From: Labilithrix sp.
GTDB taxonomy: Bacteria; Myxococcota_A; Polyangia; Polyangiales; Polyangiaceae
Assembly: GCA_019637155.1 (NCBI GenBank)
Contig: JAHBWE010000016.1
Span: 124,001 to 188,000 of the forward strand
Direction: 5' to 3'
Length of the DNA stretch: 64,000 nt
In this document: piece after piece, positions 25,307 to 33,591 of the stretch
Numbering within the stretch: position 1 is the stretch's first letter
How the letters are laid out: each line of letters begins with the position of its first letter
Program-made: the position numbers and the translations under genes
The notes under the pieces: model-generated
The model's input: only the letters and a program-made list of their open reading frames with translations
The model's database searches: none
What the model was told of the DNA's origin: nothing

Positions 25307-26418
25307 CAGGCCATCAGCTTGGAGGTCGCGACGTACTCCATCTTGTGCGCCTGCGCGACGGGCTCGCACGTGACGTGACCGCCGTACGTGTTGACGCCCT
25401 TCATCAGCGCGGGGTCCGCCTTGCAGGCCGCGGCCGCGCCGAGGTCCGCGATCTTCAGCGCGTAGCTCATCGTCGTGTTCGTGAGCGCCCACGTCGACGT
25501 CTGCGGGACCGCGCCCGGCATGTTCGCGACGCAGTAGTGCACGACGCCCTTCACCTCGTAGGTCGGGTTGTCGTGCGTCGTGGGGCGGCACGTCTCGATG
25601 CAGCCGCCCTGATCGACCGCGACGTCGACGACGACGGAGCCCGGCTCCATCTCGCCGATGAGCTTCTCGGTGACGAGCTTCGGCGCGCGCGCGCCGGTGA
25701 CGAGGACGCCGCCGACGACGAGGTCCGCGCGGCGGACCGCGTTCTCGATGTTGATCGGGTTCGAGTAGAGCGTCTCGACCGCGCCGCCGAAGATGTCCTC
25801 GAGGTACGCCATCGTCGACGACTGGACGTCGAGGACGGTGACCTGCGCGCCCATGCCGATCGCGATCGTCGCCGCGTTGCGGCCGACGACGCCGCCGCCG
25901 AGGATGACGACGCGGCCGCGGCGCGTGCCGGGCACGCCGCCGAGGAGCACGCCCTTGCCGCCGTGCTCCTTCTCGAGGCAGCTCGCGCCGACCTGCACCG
26001 CCATGCGGCCGGCGACCTCGCTCATCGGGCGGAGGAGCGGGAGCGATCCGTCGGCGAGCTCGATCGTCTCGTAGGCGATGCCGCACACCTTCGTCTCGGC
26101 GAGCTTCTTCGTGAGCTCCGGCTCCGGCGCGAGGTGGAGATACGTGTAGAGGATCAGGTTCTCGCGGAAGAAGCCGAACTCCTGCGGGAGCGGCTCCTTG
26201 ACCTTCACGACCATCTCCGCGCCCCACGCGTCGGCCGCGCTCGCGACGATCTGCGCGCCGGCCGCGACGAAGTCGGCGTCCTTGATGCCCGCGCCTTCGC
26301 CGGCGCTCTTCTCGACGAGGACCTTGTGCCCGCGCGAGGTGAGGCTGCGGACGCCGGCGGGCGTCATACCGACGCGGTACTCACGAGTCTTGATCTCTTT
26401 CGGCACTCCGATGATCAC
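25306..26418 (-). CDS. ald: Alanine dehydrogenase
   Basis: A 370-aa enzyme, the canonical family length, that interconverts L-alanine and pyruvate plus ammonia with NAD. GTG 26418 was chosen because it yields MIIGVPKEIKTREYRVGMTP, the family N-terminus, and has AGGAG 8 nt upstream. Other hallmarks are VKVKEP (substrate Lys), YLHLAPEPEL (catalytic His), and the NAD loop LGGGVVGRNAA. It is coupled to the downstream HAD gene. An upstream extension to 26466 has no family counterpart. Confidence 0.96.
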   Translation of the reverse strand: MIIGVPKEIKTREYRVGMTPAGVRSLTSRGHKVLVEKSAGEGAGIKDADFVAAGAQIVASAADAWGAEMVVKVKEPLPQEFGFFRENLILYTYLHLAPEPELTKKLAETKVCGIAYETIELADGSLPLLRPMSEVAGRMAVQVGASCLEKEHGGKGVLLGGVPGTRRGRVVILGGGVVGRNAATIAIGMGAQVTVLDVQSSTMAYLEDIFGGAVETLYSNPINIENAVRRADLVVGGVLVTGARAPKLVTEKLIGEMEPGSVVVDVAVDQGGCIETCRPTTHDNPTYEVKGVVHYCVANMPGAVPQTSTWALTNTTMSYALKIADLGAAAACKADPALMKGVNTYGGHVTCEPVAQAHKMEYVATSKLMA

Positions 26419-26532
26419 GGCGGGCTCCTTTGGTGATTTGCGCGCACCATAGTCGAGGGATTTCATCGCGTCGAGCAGCGCCGAGCGCTCTCTACATGAC
26501 GCGACGCGGCGTGTGTAAGGTTCTCCCGCGCG

Positions 26533-26547
26533 GTCGGACTATCCGAC
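26533..26547. promoter_or_regulatory. Perfect inverted repeat at the sigma-factor start
   Basis: GTCGGA-CTA-TCCGAC, 6-bp arms with a 3-nt centre, ending one base before GTG 26549. It could be an operator of the sigma-factor promoter or a hairpin controlling initiation. A chance palindrome is possible at this GC content. Confidence 0.4.
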
Positions 26548-26548
26548 T

Positions 26549-27094
26549 GTGAGCCCCGAAATGACGATGGAAGGAGCGCCGCTCGAACGCCCGGAGGCAC
26601 GGCTCGCCCGCGTGCTGGCCGAGCACGCGCGGCCGCTCGAACGAGTCGCAGCGAGCTACGCGCGCTCTGCCGCGGATCGCGACGATCTGCTGCAGGAGAT
26701 CGCCATGGCGCTCTTTCGCGCGCTGCCGTCGTTCCGCGGCGAGGCGAGCGAGCGGACCTTCGTCCTCCGCGTCGCGCACAACCGCGCGCTGACGTTCCTC
26801 GCGAAGCGAGGGCGGCCCGCCCTCGACATCGACGACCACGTCGACGACGTCGTCGCGACGACGGGGAAGAACCCGGCCGTGGCGTACGAGCGGAAGGAGC
26901 GCGGGAGCAAGCTCCTCGCGGCGACGCGCGCGCTCCCGCTCGGGCATCGTCAGGTCGTGATGCTCCTCCTCGAGGGGCTCTCGCATCGCGAGATCGCGGA
27001 GGTGCTCGGGACGACGGAGAACAACGTGGCCGTCCGCGCGAACCGCGCGCGGGCGGCGATGCGGGCGCTGATGGAGGAAGGAGGCACGTCATGA
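26549..27094 (+). CDS. ECF-type RNA polymerase sigma factor
   Basis: A 181-aa sigma-70 family protein with only regions 2 and 4. Region 2: RDDLLQEIAMALFRALPSFR and RTFVLRVAHNRALTFL. Region 4: LPLGHRQVVMLLLEGLSHRE, then IAEVLGTTENNVAVRANRAR, the helix-turn-helix for the -35 element. GTG 26549 or ATG 26561/26567 may be the start; none has a clear ribosome site, and a perfect inverted repeat abuts the GTG. The next gene overlaps in an ATGA, so a membrane protein is co-translated and may regulate this sigma factor. Confidence 0.92.
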   Translation: MSPEMTMEGAPLERPEARLARVLAEHARPLERVAASYARSAADRDDLLQEIAMALFRALPSFRGEASERTFVLRVAHNRALTFLAKRGRPALDIDDHVDDVVATTGKNPAVAYERKERGSKLLAATRALPLGHRQVVMLLLEGLSHREIAEVLGTTENNVAVRANRARAAMRALMEEGGTS

Positions 27095-27717
27095 CGGAGG
27101 AGAGAGAGCTGGAGGTATGGCGCGCGGAGTGGGCCGCGCTCGGCGGTCGCGACGATCTCGCGAAGACCCTCGCCGCGCGCGTCGTGAAGGACGGGCGGCG
27201 GATCAAGCGCGGGGTGGCGGGGGAGGTCGCGGCGGCGATGCTCGCAGCGTCGTTCTCGCTCTGGATGGCGATCGCCTCGAACGGCCGTCCCGGCGCGGTC
27301 GTGCTCTGCGCAGGGATCTTCCTCTTCAGCGGGGTGTGGCTCACGCGCCTCTTCACGCTGCGTGAAGGCGCGCGGATGGCGGAGGGGCTCGAGGGGTTCG
27401 TCGCGCTCACGCGCAAGCGCCTCGCCGACGACATGCGCTGGAACGCGTTCTCGTGGCGCGCGACGTTCGTGGTCGGCGTCGCCGCCACCGCGTGGGCGAT
27501 CTGGACGCTCGTCGCGGGGTGGAGCTTCTACCGGGCGGAGCCGTGGCGCGGCGTCGTCGGCTTCGGCGGGATCTACGTCATCTTGGCGGCGGTCGCGGTG
27601 GGGATGCGGGTGCGACGGCGCAAGATCGCGGCCGAGGCCGAGCGCTTCGAGGCGCTCGTCGCCGACGCGCTAATCGAAGCCGGCGATGAAGGGGCGAAGC
27701 GTGACGAGCACGCCTAG
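27091..27717 (+). CDS. Membrane protein, candidate partner of the ECF sigma factor
   Basis: A 208-aa protein whose ATG overlaps the sigma-factor stop (ATGA). The first 45 residues are charged and cytosolic, followed by four hydrophobic segments in two pairs (AAAMLAASFSLWMAIA, GAVVLCAGIFLFSGVWL; ATFVVGVAATAWAIWTLVAG, GGIYVILAAVAVGM), then a basic tail. No zinc-binding HxxxCxxC anti-sigma motif is present. By position it is a candidate anti-sigma or accessory protein; the sequence does not prove it. Its 3' end overlaps the opposing monooxygenase gene by 48 nt. Confidence 0.8.
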   Translation: MTEERELEVWRAEWAALGGRDDLAKTLAARVVKDGRRIKRGVAGEVAAAMLAASFSLWMAIASNGRPGAVVLCAGIFLFSGVWLTRLFTLREGARMAEGLEGFVALTRKRLADDMRWNAFSWRATFVVGVAATAWAIWTLVAGWSFYRAEPWRGVVGFGGIYVILAAVAVGMRVRRRKIAAEAERFEALVADALIEAGDEGAKRDEHA

Positions 27718-29124
27718 GCACATCTCCTCGTCGGTCGACTCGCCGAGCCCGAGGTCGACCGGCTGCGTCGCGCCGGGGATCGTGAGGAGCGCGTTCGCGA
27801 CGTGACGGTTCTGCATCGTGTTGTCGTACGTGCAGGTGAAGGTGACCTTGTCGCCGTCGCTCAAGGTCGGCAGCTCCTCGGGCGGCGCGTCGTAGACGTA
27901 GCCGCGCTGCCAGTTGAAGTCGTACTTCGGCACGCCGAGGAGGCACTCGTTCTTCGGGCCGTTCTTCGGGTCCTTCCGCTCGATGTCCATCTTCAGGTCG
28001 ACGCCGGCCCAGTGCATGTGCGCCCCGACCGCGGCGATGTTCACCGTGAACGGGAACCCTCCGACCTTCGGGACCTCGAGGACCATCGACTCCTTGTGCG
28101 CGGCGCGTCCCGCCGGGATGAAGAAGGCCGGGCCCGAAGGCGGATCGTCGGTGCCGGGGAGGAGCTTGATCCGTCCGCCGTTGTTCGAGCCCTCCGCGTC
28201 GCGCGCGTTGCCCGCGAGGACGACCTGCGCGACCTGCTTCGGCGGCTCGGTCAGGCGCTTCAGCTCGAACTTCGTCTGGTCCGTCGTCTTCTCCTGCGTC
28301 GGGTGGTAGTGGACCTGCAGCACGAGGCCCGAGTCCTTCGGGACCTTGAGCGCGGCGTCGGCGCCGTAGTCGCTCGGCGGAACGCCCGGCGCCCACGCGA
28401 GCAGGATCGTCGGCGTCGCCTGGAGGCCGGGGCCGCCGAAGCACTTGTAGCTCCCCTCTGCGCCCGCCTTCGCCGGTCCCTCCTTGTTCGGATCGAGGTA
28501 CACGATGACGTGGTGCACGACGCGCGGATCGCCCGGCACCACGTTCGTCGCGTTGATCCAGGTGTCGCTCGTGAAGCCGGGATCGACCGCGAAGCAGCGG
28601 ATGTCGTCGGGGCCGGGCGCGACGGTGTGCGGCTTCGCGAGGCCGAACGACTCGGCGCCTTCGCCGAGGTCCGTCGCGCCGAAGTCCGTCTTCGGCGGCG
28701 GGCGCTGCGCCGGATCGCCGAGCGGCATGCCGCCCTCGACCCAGCGGCCGAACGTCGCGATCTGTTCGTCGGAGAGGCTCAGGTCGTCCTTGAACGAATG
28801 CTGTACTTTGCAATCATCGTCGTCGAACGCGCCCCAGGGCGGCATCTCGCGCGCTTCGACCTTCACCCGCGCGATGTTCCCCATCGCGCGGACCTCCTCG
28901 TAGGAGACGAGCGAGAACGGCGCGATCCCTCCCGGCCGATGGCAGCGCTGGCACTTCTCCTGGACGAGCGGCTCGACGTCCTTCGCGAACGTCGGACCGC
29001 CGCTCGCGCTCGCGTCGGGCGGAGGCGGCACCGGCGTCTCGGGGGACGCGCTCTCGCCGGCGGAGCAGGCGCTCGCGACGAGGACGGCGCCGATGGAAGG
29101 CGACGCGAGCAGCGGCCAACGCAT
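27670..29124 (-). CDS. Copper type II ascorbate-dependent monooxygenase-like lipoprotein with c-type haem motif
   Basis: A 484-aa exported protein (lipobox-like VASAC at residue 20). A haem-binding CQRCH at 58-62 sits in a cytochrome-c-like segment (FAKDVEPLVQEKCQRCHRPG). The remainder matches the peptidylglycine/dopamine monooxygenase pattern: RVVHHVIVYLDP (His pair for one copper), LVLQVHYHPT, and GAHMHWAG. It would oxidise a small molecule or peptide outside the cytoplasm, with the haem domain possibly feeding electrons. The substrate is unknown. Genome annotations often call such proteins monooxygenases only by homology. It overlaps the sigma-partner gene by 48 nt. Confidence 0.8.
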   Translation of the reverse strand: MRWPLLASPSIGAVLVASACSAGESASPETPVPPPPDASASGGPTFAKDVEPLVQEKCQRCHRPGGIAPFSLVSYEEVRAMGNIARVKVEAREMPPWGAFDDDDCKVQHSFKDDLSLSDEQIATFGRWVEGGMPLGDPAQRPPPKTDFGATDLGEGAESFGLAKPHTVAPGPDDIRCFAVDPGFTSDTWINATNVVPGDPRVVHHVIVYLDPNKEGPAKAGAEGSYKCFGGPGLQATPTILLAWAPGVPPSDYGADAALKVPKDSGLVLQVHYHPTQEKTTDQTKFELKRLTEPPKQVAQVVLAGNARDAEGSNNGGRIKLLPGTDDPPSGPAFFIPAGRAAHKESMVLEVPKVGGFPFTVNIAAVGAHMHWAGVDLKMDIERKDPKNGPKNECLLGVPKYDFNWQRGYVYDAPPEELPTLSDGDKVTFTCTYDNTMQNRHVANALLTIPGATQPVDLGLGESTDEEMCLGVLVTLRPFIAGFD

Positions 29125-29188
29125 CTCTTCACCGTAGGCCCTTCGCGTCGCGCGTCCAACGCGGTATGTGCATCGCATCGGCCCTTCG

Positions 29189-30346
29189 ATGTACGCGCTC
29201 CTGCGACCCTTCCTGTTCGCGCTCGATCCGACGACGGCCCACGCCGCCGCGATGCTGGCGCTCGCGCCGCTCGAGCACCTCGCGCCGCTCCGCGCTGCGC
29301 TTCGTGGTCTCTCGACCGTGACGCGCGATCCGCGGCTCGAGGTCCGCAAGATGGGGCTCGTGTTCCCGAGCCCGCTCGGCGTCGCGGCGGGGCTCGACAA
29401 GAACGGCGAGCGCGCGCGGGCGCTCGCGGCGCTCGGCTTCGGCCACGTCGAGCTCGGCACCGTCACCGCGGAGGCGCAGGGACCGAACCCGCCGCCGAAC
29501 CTGTTCCGGCTCCCCGCCGATCGCGCGCTCGTGAACCGCCTCGGCTTCCCGAACGAAGGCGCGAGCGTGGTCGGCCCGCGCATCCTCGCGCGCCGCGGCG
29601 GCGTCGGCGTGCCGGTCGGCGTCTCGATCGGGAAGTCGCGCAGCGTGCCGGTCGAGATCGAAGCCGCGCTCCCCGACTACGTGACGAGCATCCGCGCGGT
29701 CCGCGACGCGGCCGACTTCCTCGTCGTTAACGTCTCGTCTCCGAACACGAAGGACCTCCGCGCGCTCCAGGCCGCGGACGTCGCGCGCGTGCTCTTCGCC
29801 GCGCTGATGAAGGAGACGGCGGGGCGTCCGCTCCTCGTGAAGATCGCGCCCGACCTCGCCGACGACGCGATCGACGCGATCTGCATGGAAGCGGATCGCG
29901 CCGGCCTCGCCGGCGTCGTCGCGACGAACACCACCGTCGCGCGGACGGGGCTCGCGACGCCGGCGGAGGAGATCGAGCGCATCGGCGCGGGCGGCCTCAG
30001 CGGCGTCCCGCTCTTCCCGCGCGCGCTCGCGGTGGTGAAGCGCGCGCGCACGCAGCTCGGCCCCGACGCGTGCGTCATCGGCGTCGGCGGCATCCACGGG
30101 ACCGACAGCGCGCTCGCGATGCTGCAGGCGGGGGCCGATCTGATCCAGGTCTATACGAGCTTCGTCTACGAGGGCCCGTTCCTTCCGCGCGCGATCGCCC
30201 GCGGCATGCTGAACGCGATCGCGGCGGAGAGCGGAGCGGGCCTCGCGGACGTGGTCGGTCATCCGCGCGGGCGCGCGGCGGCCGGGAGCAGCCCGAGCGT
30301 GCGCGGCGAGTCGGTGAGCGCCGCGATCGACAGCTCGTCGAAGTAG
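29189..30346 (+). CDS. pyrD: Dihydroorotate dehydrogenase (quinone), class 2
   Basis: A 385-aa FMN enzyme of pyrimidine synthesis that passes electrons to membrane quinone. ATG 29189 gives MYALLRPFLFALDPTTAH, the amphipathic membrane-binding N-terminus of class 2 enzymes. Catalytic serine in NVSSPNT, LVKIAPDL (FMN lysine), GVGGI and YTSFVYEGP are present. After the usual end (VVGHP) there are about 28 extra low-complexity residues, which overlap the convergent gene by 88 nt, so the tail may be a dispensable read-through extension. A GTG start at 29168 is less likely. Confidence 0.95.
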   Translation: MYALLRPFLFALDPTTAHAAAMLALAPLEHLAPLRAALRGLSTVTRDPRLEVRKMGLVFPSPLGVAAGLDKNGERARALAALGFGHVELGTVTAEAQGPNPPPNLFRLPADRALVNRLGFPNEGASVVGPRILARRGGVGVPVGVSIGKSRSVPVEIEAALPDYVTSIRAVRDAADFLVVNVSSPNTKDLRALQAADVARVLFAALMKETAGRPLLVKIAPDLADDAIDAICMEADRAGLAGVVATNTTVARTGLATPAEEIERIGAGGLSGVPLFPRALAVVKRARTQLGPDACVIGVGGIHGTDSALAMLQAGADLIQVYTSFVYEGPFLPRAIARGMLNAIAAESGAGLADVVGHPRGRAAAGSSPSVRGESVSAAIDSSSK

Positions 30347-30900
30347 GCGACGCCGGGCGGCGCCCAGAGCCCGATCGCGCCGCCGCTCGCGTAGAGGCCT
30401 TCGCTCGTGGCGATGAGCAGCCGGCGATCGAGCGCGACGCGAAGGACGCCGGCGTTCGTGTCGATCCGGAGCTCGTGCCACGAGCCGGGGACGACCTCGA
30501 TCGGAGCGCTCGCGAGGAGGTGCTCCTGCCCGTCGCTCACCGAGGCGAGGATCGCCCGTTGCGTGACGGGATCGAGGCGGACGATCTCGTAGTGACGGTC
30601 ATCGCGGTAGCGAAAGACGATGCCGCACTCGTCTTTGCACCGCGTGACGGCGGTGAAGTCCCGCAGCGTGCTCTTCTCCGCGAGGAGGACGGCCGGGCCC
30701 GGCCCCTCGCGGCTCACGAGCGTGTTCGACTCGATCGCCCACGGCCCCGCGCGCGCGACGAGATCCGACGGCACGCCGCCGCTGTCGAACGTCCATCGCC
30801 GGGTGGAGCTCGAGCCCGAGCCGAGGAGGATCGCGGCGATCGCGATGAGGCTGACCAGCGCGATCGCGCTCCCCGCGCGCACGAAAGAGCGGCCGGTCAT
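30259..30900 (-). CDS. Membrane-anchored LamG/DUF1080-like protein
   Basis: A 213-aa protein with one N-terminal membrane helix (GSAIALVSLIAIAAILLG), then a jelly-roll-like domain: WTFDSGGVPSDLVARAGPW, DECGIVFRYRDDRHYEIVRL, GSWHELRIDTNAGVLRVALD, and GAIGLWAPPGVAYFDELSI. This is the pattern of 3-keto-disaccharide hydrolase/LamG-like carbohydrate-binding folds; the ligand is unknown. ATG 30900 is one base after the stop of a small membrane protein, so the two are coupled. The 3' 88 nt overlap pyrD. Confidence 0.78.
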   Translation of the reverse strand: MTGRSFVRAGSAIALVSLIAIAAILLGSGSSSTRRWTFDSGGVPSDLVARAGPWAIESNTLVSREGPGPAVLLAEKSTLRDFTAVTRCKDECGIVFRYRDDRHYEIVRLDPVTQRAILASVSDGQEHLLASAPIEVVPGSWHELRIDTNAGVLRVALDRRLLIATSEGLYASGGAIGLWAPPGVAYFDELSIAALTDSPRTLGLLPAAARPRG

Positions 30901-30901
30901 G

Positions 30902-31072
30902 TCAGCTCACCTCGCGACGCACGACGCGGTAAGACGCGAAGAGGAGGGCCAGCCCTACGAGGAGCACCGCCCAGCCGACGGGCATGTTGCGGAGCCCGGC
31001 GCCGAGGCCGGCGAGCGCGCCGCCAACGCCGAGGAGAAGGAGGAAATAGCCGATCGAATCACGTGCGTTCAT
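30902..31072 (-). CDS. Small membrane protein, 56 aa
   Basis: A short gene. ATG 31072 opens MNARDSIGYFLLLLGVGGAL, with two hydrophobic helices separated by AGLGAGLRNMPVG and a basic end (YRVVRREVS). The TGA stop at 30902-30904 is one base before the next ATG. The tight coupling and coherent membrane topology support a real gene. Function is unknown. Confidence 0.65.
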   Translation of the reverse strand: MNARDSIGYFLLLLGVGGALAGLGAGLRNMPVGWAVLLVGLALLFASYRVVRREVS

Positions 31073-31161
31073 GAAGACCTCGTCCGAAACGAAAAATGGA
31101 GGGATGCCGCTCGAGCGATGGAGCTCGGCGGCGGCCTATCGGTGTCCGCGGACGAGGCGGC

Positions 31162-31548
31162 TCAGTTCAGGAAGACCATCAAGCGTGCGCGCGCGCGCGC
31201 CGCGCTCTCCCAGCCGATCCACGTCGTCGGCGGGAGGACCTCGGCGAGCTCGGCCGAGAGATGAAACGCAGCCGGCGTCGTGGCGAACGGCCCGAGCGGC
31301 AGCGGCGGCGCGTGGTGGCTCGTCCGCGGCGAGCGTTCGAGCTTCCGCGCGTCCGGGGTGTCGCCCGACCTGCGCGCGGTGACGGCCTCGCGCTCGCCGG
31401 CCGGCGCGGTGGGCGCGGCCTCGACGGTGTCGACGCCCGCGCGGCCGAGCGTGTGCGAGTACGCGTACGCCGGCGTCGCGTGCACGCCGAGCATGGCGAG
31501 CACGGTGAGGAGCCTGAAGAAGGCCGCGACTACCGGGCGAGGAAACAC
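31162..31548 (-). CDS. Small secreted protein
   Basis: A 128-aa protein from GTG 31548: MFPRPVVAAFFRLLTVLAML, with signal peptide cleavage near HATPAYA. The mature part is Ala/Pro-rich with several His (SPRTSHHAPPLPLGPFATTP). No domain recognised. It is divergent from the membrane protein gene at 31,579, 30 nt apart. The start and export signal are plausible, but no homologue is known to me, so it is less certain than its neighbours. Confidence 0.55.
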   Translation of the reverse strand: MFPRPVVAAFFRLLTVLAMLGVHATPAYAYSHTLGRAGVDTVEAAPTAPAGEREAVTARRSGDTPDARKLERSPRTSHHAPPLPLGPFATTPAAFHLSAELAEVLPPTTWIGWESAARARARLMVFLN

Positions 31549-31578
31549 GTCTCTACATCGTAGCTGATAAACTCGAGG

Positions 31579-32814
31579 ATGGTGACCGAGGGGCCACAAA
31601 AACCGTTCGATCGCACGCTCCACGTCGTGATGCGGGAGCGCACGCGCCAGCGTCCGGTCGAGCTCAATCGCGCGGGCGGCTTCGGTACGGTGGCGGCGCT
31701 CGTCGGAGTGATGGCGTGGTCGTACTTCGGTGCGGTCGTCGCTTCGATCCTCGTCGGCGTCGGGCTCATCTTCATGCGGATCGGGTTCGGCGTACGCCCC
31801 GGCCTCGTGCGCGAGACGGTGACGCGTCCTGCCCGCGTCCGCATCTCGAGCGAGGGCGTCGCGATCGCGGACGAGGCGTTCGTCCCGCGCGAGGAGATCG
31901 CGCAGGCGTACCACCAGCCGCGGCGGATGGGGCTCGGCACCGTGCGCGCGCTCGACGCGGCGGGCGACGTGCTCTTCGATCTCGAGGCGAAGAGCGAGGA
32001 GGAGCGGAAGGAGATCCTCCTCGCGCTCGGGCGCGACGTCACCCACGGGCGCGCGACCTTCTCCCTCTCGTCGCCGTTCTTCTCCACCCCCGCGCGCCGC
32101 GTCGCGGTGATCCTCGCGTTCCCCGCGCTCCTCGCGGTCGCGGTGTGGGGGCACGCGGTCCCGCGGCTGATCTACGTCGTGGTCGCGGCGTTCGCGCTCC
32201 TCATCGCGGCGCTCGCGATGAGGCAGCGCGTCGAGGTCGGCGTCGACGGTCTCCATCTGCGCTGGCTCGTGGGGTCGCGCTTCGTGCGCTACGACCAGGT
32301 CCGCTCCGTCGCGACGACCGGCGTCGACGTGGTCATCACGCTCGCCGAGGGGCCGCCGCTTCGCGTCACGCCGCAGAGCCCGGGCGGCCCCGCCGACGCG
32401 GCGCTCGTGCAAGACGCCTTCGTCGCGCGCATCGAGGAGGCGCGCGCCGCCTTCGAGGCGCGCGCGGGCGCGGGCGACTTCGTGGCGCGGGTCGGCCGCG
32501 GCCGCCGCGCGATCGGCGAGTGGCGCGCGGACCTCGCGCGCCTGCGCGACGCCGACGGCGGCTACCGCGACGCGGCCGCGCGCAGCGAAGACCTCTGGCG
32601 CGTCGTCGAAGACGCGGGCGCACCGGAGGACGCCCGCGCGGGCGCGGCGGTCGCGCTACGAACCGAGGAGGGCGCCGCCGAGCGCCTCCGCGTCGCCGCC
32701 GACACCGCCGCTTCGCCGCGCCTCCGCGTCGCCCTCGAGCGCGCCGCGGATCCCGAGACCGACGACACGATCCTCGACGCGGCGCTCGAGGCGACGTCGC
32801 CGGGCGAGCGGTGA
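31579..32814 (+). CDS. Membrane protein with PH-like domains
   Basis: A 411-aa protein with four hydrophobic segments (about residues 35-75 and 172-215). Each pair is followed by a beta-rich stretch (VRISSEGVAIADEAFVPREE; VGVDGLHLRWLVGSRFVRYD) resembling bacterial PH (bPH2/YdbT-like) folds, plus an Ala/Arg-rich helical tail rich in RVGRGRRAIGEWR-type repeats. bPH domains sit at the membrane and bind lipids or proteins; the role here is unknown. ATG 31579 or GTG 31582 could be used. It is convergent with the glutathione transferase gene. Confidence 0.78.
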   Translation: MVTEGPQKPFDRTLHVVMRERTRQRPVELNRAGGFGTVAALVGVMAWSYFGAVVASILVGVGLIFMRIGFGVRPGLVRETVTRPARVRISSEGVAIADEAFVPREEIAQAYHQPRRMGLGTVRALDAAGDVLFDLEAKSEEERKEILLALGRDVTHGRATFSLSSPFFSTPARRVAVILAFPALLAVAVWGHAVPRLIYVVVAAFALLIAALAMRQRVEVGVDGLHLRWLVGSRFVRYDQVRSVATTGVDVVITLAEGPPLRVTPQSPGGPADAALVQDAFVARIEEARAAFEARAGAGDFVARVGRGRRAIGEWRADLARLRDADGGYRDAAARSEDLWRVVEDAGAPEDARAGAAVALRTEEGAAERLRVAADTAASPRLRVALERAADPETDDTILDAALEATSPGER

Positions 32815-32825
32815 CGGCGCTCGCG

Positions 32826-33464
32826 TCACTTCGTGAGCTCGGCGAAGAGCTTCGGGAGCGCGCGCTTCCAGGACGGAAGCGCCTCGACGCGCGCGATCCA
32901 TGCCTCGACGTTCGGGACCTTCGCGAGCGAGATGCCGGCGGGCGCGCGCAGCGGAAAGGTCGACGCGACGGCGAAGTCGGCGAGGGTGAGCGCACCGGCG
33001 AGCCACTCCTTTCCTTCGAGGCCGCGCTCGAGGATCGGAAGGAGGCGCTCGACCTCGGCGAGCTTCGCCACGACGAGCGCTTCGTCCGCCGTCCCGAGCC
33101 CGAACTTGGGCTTGAAGACACGCTCGAACGCGACCGCCTGCATGGCGGGCCCGAGGTGGATCGCCTGCCAGTACGACCACTGATCGACGATCGCGCGCCG
33201 CTTCGGATCGTCCGGGTAGAGCCCTCGCGCGGGGCGCTTGCTCGCGAGGTAGGTGTTGATCGCGCGCGACTCGAAGAGCGCGAAGCCGTCGTCGTCGACG
33301 AAGGCCGGGACCTTGCCGCTCGGGCTCGCGTCGAGCAGCCCCGCCGGCTTCGGCGCCTTGGAGGAGAGGTCCACGGCGACGAGCTCGACCTCCAAGCCGA
33401 GCTCGTGGATCACCGTGCGCACGCGGAAACAGTTCGGAGAAGGATCGGCGTCGTAGAGCTTCAT
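32826..33464 (-). CDS. Glutathione S-transferase
   Basis: A 212-aa GST. The thioredoxin-like N-terminal half has MKLYDADPSPNCFRVRTVIH, cis-Pro in SGKVPAFVDDDG, and the gamma-loop ALFESRAINTYLA (Glu-Ser binding the gamma-glutamyl moiety). The helical C-terminal half contains LTLADFAVAST, the N-capping box. The arrangement is closest to theta/phi-type GSTs. It conjugates or reduces electrophiles with glutathione in the cytosol; the physiological substrate is unknown. ATG 33464 was preferred over the TTG at 33470. Confidence 0.9.
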   Translation of the reverse strand: MKLYDADPSPNCFRVRTVIHELGLEVELVAVDLSSKAPKPAGLLDASPSGKVPAFVDDDGFALFESRAINTYLASKRPARGLYPDDPKRRAIVDQWSYWQAIHLGPAMQAVAFERVFKPKFGLGTADEALVVAKLAEVERLLPILERGLEGKEWLAGALTLADFAVASTFPLRAPAGISLAKVPNVEAWIARVEALPSWKRALPKLFAELTK

Positions 33465-33591
33465 CGGCAAGAGACCTACCCCATTCGGGCAAGCGCGCCG
33501 AGCGCATCACGCAGGAGGCGGCGAGCTCGTCGCTCTCGTCCGCGAAGATATCGGATGGTACGCGTCGGGCGCGCGGCCGGCGTCGGGCGCG

